Source: Coleophoma eucalyptorum (taxonomy: Eukaryota; Ascomycota; Leotiomycetes; Helotiales; Dermateaceae). From it: a stretch of 64,000 nt of DNA. The stretch lies in assembly GCA_026120035.1 (NCBI GenBank), contig JALRME010000044.1, forward strand, positions 62,001-126,000, in the 5' to 3' direction. The notes under the pieces were generated by a model. The model ran no database searches, was not told the origin of the DNA, and saw only the letters and a program-made list of their open reading frames with translations. Both the position numbers and the translations under genes were made by a program. Shown here one piece after another: positions 22,490-33,408 of this stretch (position 1 is its first letter; each line of letters starts with the position of its first letter).

Positions 22490-23343
22490 TTTTCGAAAAG
22501 TGATTCTTGATTGGGAGTTCTGAGGGCTCGAATAATTGGTTTTCTTGAGCGAGAATTTCTTCCTTATATCTTTAAAAGTCATTGGTTTATTCACAACAAA
22601 TGATTCTCATGGCGAGATGAGGATTCAAGTATCGTTATATATATATACATATTATCTACCATAATCTCTAAATACAAATACGCAGGCTTACTACGGTATC
22701 TGGAAAACTGAATTTCTAAGAAACCCTGCCGACTGAAAGTCGTCGCCACCTATCGCAATCGGGATCGGCCGGCTGTTCAGAGCGGCCGGTCAGGCACGGC
22801 CTGTCTCATAAGATGACGGATACTATCATATAAGTATGCACATCTTACAATTATGTTTTGCTCTTCCTCACGGTACAGGAGATCCGCGGCCGAAGGCGGC
22901 CGGCGCTGGCATGAGCTAAAGCCGTCCCTTAAGACATTGAAACACCTTATCCATTCTTAATAATACATGATCAGTTTAAACTGTACAGTGATTATGGCAG
23001 ATTATTTTCTAGACGAAGAATTGGCTATTCACCTCAACGAATCGAGCTTCAGAGAAATGCAAGAAGCTGAAAGTGAAACGCATATTTGTGTATTTGTAAT
23101 AAGCCATATCCTTGTGGCAGAACCACTCCTGGAGTATTCTCCTTGTAGAAAATTCTTTTTCACAAGTTCTGTTCGTAATCAACGTCTTTTGTTGAAAGAA
23201 GGAAATGTTTGAGTTAACTTTCCATAGGTATAAATAAACGTCTCAGGAAGTGTATCAGAAGCTGAAATCCCCACTTGAGTTGACTCTTACTTCCTAAACC
23301 AGCCTCTATAATCCACTCAATCGATTTGATTTAATCTTCAATT
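22490..23343. promoter_or_regulatory. Shared divergent promoter region with CGG/CCG-rich patches
   Basis: This interval separates the divergent ADH and DJ-1-like genes. Two GC-rich patches (about 22760-22800 and 22880-22915) stand out in AT-rich DNA and contain CGGCCGG, GCGGCCGG and GGCGGCCGGCG. Zn2Cys6 factors bind CGG triplets, and several such factors lie nearby, so these are candidate operator sites. A small open frame at 22967-23212 is judged spurious. Confidence 0.4.
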
Positions 23344-24192
23344 ATGGTGTCAAAATTTCGAGTATTGATGGTCCTCTCCTCGGCCACAGAATTCACGAAG
23401 AGCGGCAAGCCGACGGGATGGTATCTCCGTAAGCATACATCACCTTCTGTAAAAAGCCATAAAGAATTATCTAACTCAAAGTTCAGCTGAGTTTGCACAT
23501 CCATATACGGTCTTGAGCGAAATTGCCGAAATTACAGTTGTCTCACCAAAGGGTGGTCACTCGCAAGTCGATCCAGGATCCGTCAACAACACTTCATCCA
23601 TTGATACCATCTCTCACTCCTTCTTGAAAGAGAAAGAAAGCATTTGGAGTAATACTGGCAAGCTGAGTGATTTTGTTGGTAAAGGAAAGGATTTTGATGC
23701 CCTCTGTTGCCCAGGAGGACATGCACGTAAGTCTCGAATAATCATAACTCTATGGCATTGGAAGATTTGAAACGCTCAGGCTGACTATTTAAAGCCTTAT
23801 TCGACCTAGCTGAGGATCAGGATTTGAAGACTTTGATCACTGAGGTCTGGGAAGCTGGTAAGATTGTCGCTGCAATATGCCATGGCGTTATTGTGTTCAA
23901 GGACGTCAAGCTCTCCAGTGGCGACTACCTAGTTTCAAACTCGGCAGTTACAGGTTTCAGTAATGAAGAAGAGGACAAAGTAGGGTTAACTGATGCATGC
24001 CCTGTGCTCGTGGAGACAGAGCTGGTTAGAATGGGTGGGGTATTTGAGAAATCGGAAGCTGCATTCAAGCCACATGTAACTGTTGCTCAGGGTGGTCGTT
24101 TGATCACTGGTCAGAATCCCGCTAGCGCACCCGGCTTTGCTGATGCTGTCAAGAAGGCTCTGGTTGAGAATCCTAACAAATCCGAGCTTTAA
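23344..24192 (+). CDS. DJ-1/PfpI family protein, Hsp31/glyoxalase III-like
   Basis: Exons 23344-23428, 23487-23726 and 23795-24192 give 240 aa. VLMVLSSATEF opens the Rossmann-like fold, followed by TGWYLPEFAHPY with the acidic residue of the active site, ITVVSPKGGHSQVDPGS, and the nucleophile elbow AAICHG, whose Cys-His pair is the DJ-1 superfamily centre. LITGQNPASAPGFADAV closes the domain. Such proteins act as methylglyoxal-to-lactate glyoxalases, chaperones or oxidative-stress proteins in the cytosol. Pairing with an ADH and an AKR suggests aldehyde stress handling. Confidence 0.88.
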
Positions 24193-24530
24193 AGATCATA
24201 AGGCAGCCGATGTGGCAACCTACTTTAGAACCTAATTTAGTATGAGCGATAATTTGAGAATGTAAGTTCATTGAGCGGCTACTTTGATTAGTATACTAAA
24301 TGGCTTTCGCTGTAAAGGATATTTTTTCGACTTTAAGTTTGTAGTTTATGAATGGCTGTTCCGGCCTGCCTGTATGCTCTCTTCATCGCCAGTATTATTT
24401 GGTTCTATGAGGGCAGTTTCTTTCATACTTCTAAGCACTATAAATTGGAGATATTGGCATAGAATCACACATAATAACATAATAAATTAGCTTTCGCCAA
24501 ATTCCAACTTGTCTATAGGACATCTGAAGA
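24193..24530. other. Short intergenic region
   Basis: No gene; shared 3' region of convergent genes. Confidence 0.4.
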
Positions 24531-25521
24531 TCACACTATCTTAGTAGTGAACTCTGCACTAACTCCCTTAATCCGTTCTATAAGATCCGACCCTAGAAAA
24601 GCAGGAGTAAGAATGCCACCGACGGCGCCGCATTCTAACTTCCTACCGTAAAGCAAGGAAGCGGCTCCTTGGGCGAGGAAAGCACCAGTGACATGGTACG
24701 GACCACCTGGATAAGTAAAGCGGGCATATGCTCGCGGGGCTGTCTTATCATCATCTATATCTGCAATTGCGACTGCTTCCATACCGACCCGGTAATTCTT
24801 CTCCTTCTCCAGGTCAGGGCCTTGACCCGGGGCTGGTAGGAACATCTTTGCAATAGCCCTCAGGGGGGCAAGGGCCAACATCAAGTTTAACGCTTTAGTA
24901 TTCAGCATCAGGAAAATTCCAGCCAGAGTCGAGGAAGCCTTGGTGTACTCATTATACTGAAAGTTCAGTCCGCACTCCTTGCCGTTACCTAGCAGACCCC
25001 ACGTCCTGTAGATCAAAGCTCTGTTCTGCGCTTCGCTTAACGAGCTTGCCGACAGCTCGCCAAGGAGTTGGTCGTGATGCATGCCGAAGAGATTTGTCGA
25101 GTTCGACTTCGGCCGGCCCTTGATTGGGGACAGACACCACGGTTCCTGTGATTCTTGCAAGACCTTGGCTTCAAGAGTTCTCCGGTCCATCATCGACTGG
25201 ACAGTACCACCGCTCGGGTCTGCTGGCATGCTCAGCACACACAAAACCAGTTCCTTTGTCTTCAAAGATGAGTTCCTTTCCAGCTCCCGAACAGATGCCC
25301 ACGTGAGGAGGTCCTGTGGAGCGGTGAAATTGCCGCAAGAAATAATGAGCTGTTGCCAGGATCAGCATATATAGGCACAGCTACAATAAAATATAACTTA
25401 CGACGACGCCTGCTAACACCGCTGCGTCATGATACTTATCGATCCATTGTCGTAAATGGGGGGTATTGCCGGCGTCCTGAAATTTTCGCTCGTACGCGTT
25501 GTCACCGAGCCTTTGCGCTCC
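24531..25521 (-). pseudogene. Saccharopine-dehydrogenase-like oxidoreductase lacking its N-terminal NAD domain
   Basis: The recognisable part runs HDAAVLAGVV, intron (25401-25350), LIISCGNFTAPQDLLTW, VRELERNSSLKTKELVLCV, PSGGTVQSM, and a C-terminal RFTYPGGPYHVTGAFLAQG plus GGILTPAFLGSDLIERI. These are the middle and C-terminal segments of the saccharopine dehydrogenase-like (SCCPDH/enoyl-reductase) family. Intact members start with a Rossmann domain of about 170 residues (GATG-type nucleotide motif), and no such sequence lies upstream: the frame closes at a TAA at 25524-25522. Also CGNFTAPQ replaces the usual CGFDSVPS. I read it as a 5'-truncated gene. A distant undetected 5' exon is less likely. 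Confidence 0.7.
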
Positions 25522-26633
25522 TTAATGACGAGGGATTGCCATTCTCTTCTTACCAATCACCTAATGTCCTTGCCTACTCTTTTGACAATGGGGTAAAGCT
25601 CGATCCGACTTGGGGTGACTATTTTGTTTCACAAATGTGCGATATAGTAGAGTGGCCGACCATAGAAATTGCCCAACTGCCATCCTGGAGGCATATCTCG
25701 CGCATTTGGGTCGAGATGCGGTGACGGAATGGAGATCCTTACAGACTGCTCAAGCTGAGCAAAGAAATAATGGAGCAGAACAAGATTCTACTGCTATATA
25801 GTAGGCTTAGGTTCAAGCTGCGGAGTCAGTGATCGGAGGTTATGTTGTGCTCAACACAGAAGCGAATTGTTCGGCCTCTTTCCTATACGACTTATGGAGT
25901 TTTACTCATGGAGTTTTGAGAATGAGCGTAACCGGGATGTAATTCGAATTGTTTCCAGGAAATTTACGCGTAGGGAGATAGATCATCCGTGGACGAGGCT
26001 TGTGAATCCTGATTCGCCAGATCACTATAGAAATAATTTTCCTCGACACGCGCCCTCATACATACAATGACAAGCTCATCGACTCCAGAATCTTGAGTTA
26101 GTGCCCTACTTATCTCCTCGATGGGGAAATCGATCCGTCAGTATGCGATTGTGTTCCCAAATTATAGGTATACCAGCTAGATTATTTATCAATAGCTTCT
26201 ATTACTTGAAAGTTAAGCCTATTTTTATAGAAATATATGAGTAGCCCGATAACTGTCAGCATGACGCAAGGTTTCGAGACGAAGATGTAGTATTGAATAA
26301 GATAATATGGAGAATCTACCGATCTAAGGGTGAAGAGTCTTCAAAGGACGCATCGAGCGAAAAAGTACCATTTTAATGAACTCAAAAGCTTTGACAGTTA
26401 TGTTCCTCGCGCTCTTATCTTAACAACGCGATCTCTAATTCGAAAGTTTCGGATCGTCTCCATTCTGATGCCTCTCGAAGCGCATGCCAGAATCTCGCCA
26501 GAAATCGGCTGTCCTTGCGCTTTTTCTGCTTAATTATTTCATCTTGTGGAACAATCTCCAATGTTTGAAGTCTAATCTGCCTCCAATCGATTCACCCAAC
26601 TAATAGCAAATTCACACACATTAGCCAGCTACC
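25522..26633. other. Intergenic region, possible degraded DNA
   Basis: No supported gene. A plus-strand open frame (25353-25724) overlaps the truncated dehydrogenase in antisense. The remainder is AT-rich with short frames only. Confidence 0.4.
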
Positions 26634-27760
26634 CTAGAGATGGTAAGATGGTTCGGAGCCCTCGACTGTAGCATAGACAGCGGTGATAACTTCAGCGAGC
26701 TCAGCGGGGAGGGGCCCAGCCTCGAGTGCGTTGAGACTTTTATGGAGCTGCTCCATCTTGGAAACTCCAAAGATTAGCCCATCGCCAAATTTCCCATCCA
26801 AGATGCTATGAAACGCCGTCCATCGCAGCGCAGCCGCATGTCCGCTGATGCCATGCTTCTGGGCGGCATCTCGTACAGTGTCCACCGAGGTCTGAACAGG
26901 AGGTTGGCCATAGAGGGTGCTGTACAGTTTCCCGACAAAATTCTCATATCTCGTTAGGTTGAGCTAGACACTACTGCGCTGGGACACTTACATTGTCGTT
27001 CCACCGTTCCGAGGTATCGGTGTTGCCTGAGAAAATACCACCCGCTGCAGGACTGATACAGAAGTCAATTCACGACCAAGCTATGGTTTTGATACCAACT
27101 TACCTATAGGCAAAAAAGGCGATTTTATGCTTGCGTAAGAGTGGAAATAGTTCCTTCTCACCTCCTCTCACAATAGCATTGTAATGTCCCTCATACACGC
27201 TTGGTTTGGCATAACCATTTTGCTCGCATATCTCGATAAACTTCTGTACCTCCGCGGCGGTATAATTAGAGAGTCCAAATTTCTTGAATTTTCCTTGCTT
27301 CATAGCATCATTCATTGCCTTTGTTGTCTCCTTAAATGGCGTCTGACGATCTGGTACATGCAGAAACATTGTCTCCACCGTTGAAGTCTTAAGAGCATCA
27401 AGAGACTGCCCAATGCTCAGATCAATCTTCATGGGTTCATGGTCCCCAGCATTGCCGCTGTGGACTTTTGAATGGATGATAAAATGAGACACAGCCCCAA
27501 CCTGGCCGAGGCGTACCTCGGAGGTGCCTGGGGCATTAGGAGAATAGTCACGCGCCGTGTCGATATGCCTATAACCACGGCTGTGGAATGCATCGAGAAG
27601 GGCTTGGACATCCTTTGTACTATCAAATTGTGCACTTCCAGGGCCCTTGGTACTGTCACCGACCTATCGCCATTTGATTAGAAACAGCCATTCCCGGTTG
27701 GCGAGACATAAATACCAAGTGGGTACCGAGGATGAACTTCACAGGCGTTGTGGAAGACAT
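26634..27760 (-). CDS. Aldo/keto reductase, AKR7 (aflatoxin aldehyde reductase)-like
   Basis: Exons 27760-27716, 27663-27104, 27052-26992 and 26942-26634 give 324 aa. The catalytic tetrad can be followed: Asp and Tyr in RHIDTARDYSP, Lys in IIHSKVHSG and His in FLHVPDRQTP. GLSNYTAAEV and FGVSKMEQL mark the cofactor-binding strands. It should reduce aldehydes or ketones with NADPH in the cytosol. It lies between the truncated dehydrogenase and a Zn2Cys6 gene on the same strand. Confidence 0.9.
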
Positions 27761-28177
27761 AGTGTGCGTTGAAAGATGTTTGGAGAGCTCGACTCGGAGT
27801 GCAGAGTAAGAGAAATCTATGCTGAGATAATATGGAATGAGATGTATTATGAGAGTCCAGTGGCCCTTCATCTACTTTATAACATACAGGCAGTGTCTGC
27901 GTTATCTGGTGTTTCACCATGCTTTCCTAATCAAGGTGCGGTACTGGATGCTCAAAGCTGTATTTCCGCAACCTCGCCGCAACTTTGCCGCATTTTTTGC
28001 GTTATGACATAGTGAACTTCTACCTCAGATTTAAGCAACGTGTAGATTTAAGCAATTTCCCTGAGCCAGCTTGTACACAACGGTAGAAGAGGAGAACAAA
28101 CTTAACATGAACATGAGCGAGTGCTATAATTTGAGTGGCCATGCTATAGGACTTGTAGGAAGACACTCAATGGCAGG
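27761..28177. other. Intergenic region
   Basis: No gene supported. It holds the promoter of the AKR gene and the 3' end of the next minus-strand gene. Confidence 0.4.
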
Positions 28178-29473
28178 CTATATTCTGCTTGTCTGGTTGT
28201 TCTTGTCAATCCAACATTGAATCTTGTCTGTGCCCACTATAAATTTCCAGTAAAACTTTGCAAAGTCGTCGATTTCCTCGGCTGCATATTGCGACATCAA
28301 AGGTCCAGGATGCAGAGACGGCACCAAAAGGGGAGCTTTCGCAGAAGACAGTTCGAACCATTTCACTGCAGATTCAGCTTCCCATAAGCCACAGCGTGTA
28401 GTAAACATAACCGCACCAGAACAATCAGCCCACCCTTTGGTCATGGTTTCATATATGTTGGCGATAGTATCGATGATGAGGTGGGAGCGCCGAACGCTTT
28501 CCGTCAAAATCCATAGCTGCCACATCTCTGAGGAGGTATCATATTCTCTATCAAACTCACTTCCAGCCCATTGAGCCGGACGCTGGCCTGGGGAGCTTTC
28601 TTTCCCTCGGTATCGTTTCACTGTCTCCCACATCCGGACCACCCAGAGCCGAAGCGTTGGGAGCTGCTTCTCAGCAGATGCACGTAGACGCACTGAACCA
28701 TCAAACAATCGTATGAACTCGTAAATAAATAGAGCCTGGACACGCGCCAGGTGAGCCAGTATGCATTGTGCACCACCACCAGTAGGCGGGCTCTGACTGG
28801 CGAGTGCGGATGAGCGCTCTTCGGCAATCTGTAGTATTGTTTCTTTAACTGCTGGGGTCCGAGCATTGTATGCAGCGAGGGTTGTAAAAGCATCCTGGAG
28901 GCATGTAGGCATGCCATTCTCGTACAACCGCCGATGAATAAAGCTATTATAGCCTGTCTTGACCCAGCACTGCAGCATTTCCTCTACAGCGTGAATAAAA
29001 GGCTCCAGTTCGACATAAGTCACACAAGCTGGTTTCTGTTTGCAGATCTGCATCGCCCAGGTCTCGTCTTGGAGAAACCAGGGCCATAGTGTGCTGGAGA
29101 TATCATCGCTCTCGATTACAACCTCCTGAGTTGATAGATTGGCGACAGACGCCGATAGTGGTGGCATGTATGGGATGGTCACATCTGTCAAAAAAACATC
29201 GGAGTCGGCTCCCATCGCGACCCAGTCCCCGAAAGCAAAGCTGCTCCCCAAAGCATCAGGATCGGCATAGTTTTGGAGGGCCGGAAGTTCTCCAGTCTGA
29301 CTGTTGCGTGCCATAGGATTTCTCCGCTGTCTCTTGGGCTGCGGATAATTGCAATCCACATCTCGATCCAAGCAACGCTGGCACTCGGGGAGTTGCTTGT
29401 CACACCTGCGCTTGGAATCTGCGCAGGCAATGCAAGCTTTCTGGCGGGGAGTTGCGGACATTTTGCGGAACAT
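28178..29473 (-). CDS. Zn2Cys6 transcription factor (single exon)
   Basis: 431 aa in one exon. A second ATG five codons in (29461) may be the true start (MSATPRQKACIACADSKRRC). The zinc cluster is complete: CIACADSKRRC, then CQRCLDRDVDC, followed by a basic KRQRR stretch. The rest (AVEEMLQCWVKTGYNSFIH, ARVQALFIYEFIRLFDGSVR) matches the C-terminal half common in fungal cluster-type regulators without the classic Fungal_trans motif. Nuclear regulator. Its neighbours suggest control of the AKR/ADH block. Confidence 0.87.
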   Translation of the reverse strand: MFRKMSATPRQKACIACADSKRRCDKQLPECQRCLDRDVDCNYPQPKRQRRNPMARNSQTGELPALQNYADPDALGSSFAFGDWVAMGADSDVFLTDVTIPYMPPLSASVANLSTQEVVIESDDISSTLWPWFLQDETWAMQICKQKPACVTYVELEPFIHAVEEMLQCWVKTGYNSFIHRRLYENGMPTCLQDAFTTLAAYNARTPAVKETILQIAEERSSALASQSPPTGGGAQCILAHLARVQALFIYEFIRLFDGSVRLRASAEKQLPTLRLWVVRMWETVKRYRGKESSPGQRPAQWAGSEFDREYDTSSEMWQLWILTESVRRSHLIIDTIANIYETMTKGWADCSGAVMFTTRCGLWEAESAVKWFELSSAKAPLLVPSLHPGPLMSQYAAEEIDDFAKFYWKFIVGTDKIQCWIDKNNQTSRI

Positions 29474-30163
29474 TGAGATTTCGGAACGCTTGGGGATCCG
29501 ACGTCAAATCCCTTTCAGCTAGTTAGTTATGTACACTATTTCCAGGCCGCTGACAAATTTACACTTATCTCTAAAACAACATTAGCCAAATCTGGGAAGG
29601 GGTCGAACTGCACGTTTATAACCTAATAGTTTATCGAAATGTATCTATAGCTATAAATTTATATACTAAATGCTTTCTCAGTTCCTCAAGCAGAGTACAT
29701 GTCGATGACAAGTCATGTGATAAGTTAGGTGTTATGATTAGCATGTGACCTGTTCCGTCGGTCAAGTATGGAATTAGGTGTAGTAAGAGTGATGCTGCCC
29801 GCAATGTTACAGGAAAAGACGAAGTGCACCTCCTTTCGGTAATTGGTTTGTTGACTAGGCGAACGAAATACTCGAAAGAGTCTCTCTCTAGAAAAACGTA
29901 TTCTAAAATTGTAACCACAGTGCTCTCGATAACGTCGTATGCTTTCAAAATTTGCCTGCCAGCCTTTACAGATCATATTTATTATATCTGTTCACGCAGC
30001 AAGGAATTCAAACAAGTGTGGTTGTCTGTGTCTTTAATTCTATCAAAATGGGAGTATGAATTGATAGATCCAACGCACTAACCTCGTAGTCTTCGATTTA
30101 TAGATCTGGACTTGCTATACCATTCCCCAATACGTATAGTCTTAGTATAACATCCAGTGCAGC
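29474..30163. other. AT-rich intergenic region between two minus-strand regulator genes
   Basis: Open frames at 29631-29948 and 29824-30081 overlap on opposite strands and show no family features. Confidence 0.4.
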
Positions 30164-31567
30164 TCAAGACTCCATTGTTTTATTCAGTTCACTGAGTCTA
30201 GCTTTCAGTACTGTCATCGTCCCCAGAAGCTCATTTTGAAGCCAAACTCCCAGGTGCGAGTACAGACTAGTCACACCAGTGGCGGGTGATTCGCTAGAGT
30301 CGCGGGATATAAAGAAGTCAATCAAATTTGCCATTTTTTTGAGCTCACTCAAAATCAGCTGGTTTCTGAAAATGGCCTGCACATTCTGGTCCTCGATGCT
30401 GAAGGTCCCCATTGAAACAGGTACCTGTGACACAGAAAATCCGGTGCATTGAGTTAGAGTGAGTGGACTCGAAGCATCAGTATTGGCTGTCGCTCCAAAT
30501 AATGGCCGCGAGGATGATGACGCAGTATCCGATGGTGATGAAGCGGTGGATGAGGTGGGCCAAGTCTCCCAAGAACTGCTACCAGCCCACCCAGCCGCCT
30601 GCTGGTACCAAATGAGAATACGGGAAACAATAGATGCATGGACCATGGCCCGATGCCCCGATTTAGCACAAGGGCATTTTAAAAGTTGATTGAGACGACA
30701 AATGGCGTCTCTGTTGAAATGAAGCACCTCATCAAATTGTGCCGAGACGGTATCTGAATTGGCTTCAGGCGCGTGCAGAAAAGGACTGGGACAGATCAGA
30801 TCTCGGAAGAGCTCATATGAGCCCCTAGGGCAGCTATGAGATTCAGGACTGTCAATACTCGCGCTCAAATTGTTGGCAGACTCTAATTCGGAAGCTGAGA
30901 GTCGATTTTCTGGACCGGAGCCGTTTGAGATGGATGGAAACTCTAGACCAGGCCCCCAGACATCGAATGGAGACCATTCATTGAAAGACAGCGGAGCAAT
31001 AAAAGATGATCCAAGTTGATTTGATTCGTAAATGCTTGAAGGGGGGTCGACACTGGAAGGCAAAGGGAGGACGCCATTTATTGGATCCAAGAAATTGAGG
31101 TTTCCAGCTTCGATGACACTCGGAGGCCTTCTTACACTTATGGCTGTTGTACACCCATCAATACTTTCAATGCTTTCGCTATTGCCAGGGCCAGAAGGTA
31201 ATGGATGGATATTCGTCACAGAGTGCGACGAATTGAGCTGTGAAGGTTTGTTGGTAACATAAGACTGCTCAAGTCCCTTTATCCGAATGTGACTGCTCTC
31301 GGGAGTCCTTTTCACACGCTTTCTGTTCGAAATGCTATTTTCTATGTCGGGGTTGGCAGCAAGCCTCTTCCGTGGAGGTTTGCCAAACTTGCGCGATATC
31401 CCGTAGACACAGCTCTGGCCAAGTGCAACGCAGCGATGACACTCAGGGTGGCCACGATCGCACTTGACCTTGGCATTTCCGCATCCCTCACAGGAGGATC
31501 GCAGCTTTCGAATTCTAGACGCAGGCGAAGATTTTGGACCTGTGATAAGTTCTGAAGACGCAGACAT
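30164..31567 (-). CDS. AflR-like Zn2Cys6 transcription factor
   Basis: 467 aa in one exon. Zinc cluster CEGCGNAKVKC then CHRCVALGQSC near residues 26-53, followed by a basic RKFGKPPRKRL linker as in AflR-type proteins. The C-terminal region has HFNRDAICRLNQLLKCPCAK, then MVHASIVSRILIWYQQAAGW, the hallmark of the aflatoxin-regulatory-protein domain. Long serine-rich low-complexity stretches separate the two. AflR-type factors usually activate secondary-metabolite clusters, but no PKS or NRPS lies in this window; its targets may be the redox genes here or a distant cluster. Confidence 0.88.
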   Translation of the reverse strand: MSASSELITGPKSSPASRIRKLRSSCEGCGNAKVKCDRGHPECHRCVALGQSCVYGISRKFGKPPRKRLAANPDIENSISNRKRVKRTPESSHIRIKGLEQSYVTNKPSQLNSSHSVTNIHPLPSGPGNSESIESIDGCTTAISVRRPPSVIEAGNLNFLDPINGVLPLPSSVDPPSSIYESNQLGSSFIAPLSFNEWSPFDVWGPGLEFPSISNGSGPENRLSASELESANNLSASIDSPESHSCPRGSYELFRDLICPSPFLHAPEANSDTVSAQFDEVLHFNRDAICRLNQLLKCPCAKSGHRAMVHASIVSRILIWYQQAAGWAGSSSWETWPTSSTASSPSDTASSSSRPLFGATANTDASSPLTLTQCTGFSVSQVPVSMGTFSIEDQNVQAIFRNQLILSELKKMANLIDFFISRDSSESPATGVTSLYSHLGVWLQNELLGTMTVLKARLSELNKTMES

Positions 31568-32164
31568 AGCTTGTTATGGTTAGAACTGCATATAATAATA
31601 ACTTGCAATTTCCGCTGGAACGGCAGTATTTGCTAACATCTGATATCTCATGTTAGCCACTAAAGGATCTCTTTCTAGTTGTCAAATAGAATTGTACCTG
31701 CAGCAGCCGGGAGTTTGACAGAGTTACACGGGATTGTTATGCCTGCTACCGTTTCATAAACCGCCATTTGACTAGTCCTTGATGTTCGCTGATGGCTTAC
31801 TAATCGCATCCTATTCTGGGCTAGTCCAAACAACCCAGATTGTGACTGTCGACGGCAAATCACTATTGCCAGCTGGAGTATTAGTTCGAAGAATTGAGAA
31901 ATTACTGGTACAAAAAATAGGTATCTAATCCTAGCCTGGGATCTTTAATTTGAAGATGACAGAACTCAGCACAGCTGAGATAGCTGCTATTGTCGGGAAC
32001 CGAAGGTCATACCCTATTGGCTGAGATTAGTGGGTAAGTAGGTACTCCGTTGTCTATATAACATCAAGGTTGTGCTTATTCTTATGTTATTAAGTAGATC
32101 TTTTCCGTTCAACAACTTGCATTCATTGTTTTTTTTACCAGTTCTAAGCCGACCGTATACTGCA
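31568..32164. other. Divergent promoter region of AflR-like and NmrA-like genes
   Basis: About 600 bp between start codons of divergent genes. No coding feature. Joint regulation is possible. Confidence 0.45.
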
Positions 32165-33408
32165 ATGGTTAAGATCGCAGTGGCAGGTGGCTCTGGGCGT
32201 AAGGCACTCCACACTCTGAATTAATAAATTCTGCTGACTCTTGCCAAAAGAAGTGGGCCGGGAAGTCATCGATACTTTAATGGCTGCAAAGAAACATGAG
32301 ATAGTGATTTTGAGTAGGAATGTGAGGACTGTTCTTAATACCTCGCGTTTCCCAATTCTGTGCTACTAAAATATTTAGGATGTTGCTGTTAGCGACAGAG
32401 TATCTGGAGTTATATGGCGCACTGTAAATTATAATGACAGAAGTGAGTTGGCTGAAGCTCTACGCGGAGTTCATACCGTCTTGTCCTTCACTCAGCTTCT
32501 GGCGGATCCGGGAAATATCGCCCAAAAGAACTTGATAGACGCTGCTATTGTTGCTGGCGTGAAACGATTCGCACCCAGCCAATGGGGAAGGTAAGTTATC
32601 GTGGAAGTATATTGCAATTACTTTATCTGATATGGTGAAGTGCATCTACAGTAGGCATGCCTTGGTGGGCAGGAAAGGACGAGATCACAGAATACCTGAA
32701 GAAGGTGAATAAGAACGGAAAGGTGAGGCTTCTTTCTTATACCCGTTAACACTAGAACTTATTCTGACAATACTCTTTAGGTTCTTGAGTATACACTGTT
32801 CCAACCAGGTCTCTTTTTAGAGTATCTAGCAACTCCATACAAAATTGCCAAGCATCTAGAGCCACTAAACACTATGATAGACTTCCAAAATCGACGCGCA
32901 ATCATCGTTGATGGTTATGATTCAATCATGACTTATACTACAGTCCAAGATCTTGCTGCAGTCCTTGTCAAGGCAGTTGACCTTGATTGCGAATGGCCTG
33001 TGATTGGAGGAGTCAGTGGTAACAAGATGCCGATCTCCCGGATTCTCAAGATCGGTGAGAAAGTTCGAGGTTTGTTATACTCCACCAACTAAAACAATTT
33101 ACATTAAAACCTGGAATCTAATTACTCATTCATTTGGGATTACAGGCCGTCCCTTCGACATTGAAAAGGTCAAACTTGAAGATCTTGAGAATGGAATTCT
33201 CACCTCATCTTGGAAATTAGAAGCGAGCCACCAAAGTGTAACTGGAGACCAGGCCGAAAAAATGCTCAAGGCTGTTCTTATTGGCACTCTAATAAGCAGC
33301 GTCAAGGGAGCCTGGGATGTGTCGGATGAGATTAACCAGCTTCTGCCGGATTTCAAATTTACTAAACTAGAGGATTTCCTCACCGAGGTATGGGAGGACA
33401 AACTATAG
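32165..33408 (+). CDS. NmrA/isoflavone-reductase-like NAD(P)-dependent oxidoreductase
   Basis: Six exons (32165-32198, 32251-32321, 32379-32590, 32641-32722, 32781-33069, 33146-33408) give 316 aa. The N-terminal dinucleotide motif spans the first intron: VKIAVAGGSG joined to QVGREV. HTVLSFTQLLADPGNIAQKN, FAPSQWG and KVNKNGKVLEYTLFQPGLFL follow the atypical short-chain fold of isoflavone reductase-like proteins. It may reduce an aromatic or phenylpropanoid substrate or act as a redox sensor. Divergent from the AflR-like gene. Confidence 0.87.

Noticed and set aside
25353..25724. 123-codon plus-strand open frame antisense to the truncated dehydrogenase
   Set aside because: I recognise no family; part overlaps a convincing minus-strand exon and intron, so coding on plus is doubtful.
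29631..30081. Overlapping open frames on both strands between two regulators
   Set aside because: AT-rich, no family signature, no splice-consistent extension.
24531..33408. Classical secondary-metabolite cluster
   Set aside because: Regulators and tailoring-like enzymes are present but no PKS, NRPS, terpene synthase or DMATS gene is in the window.
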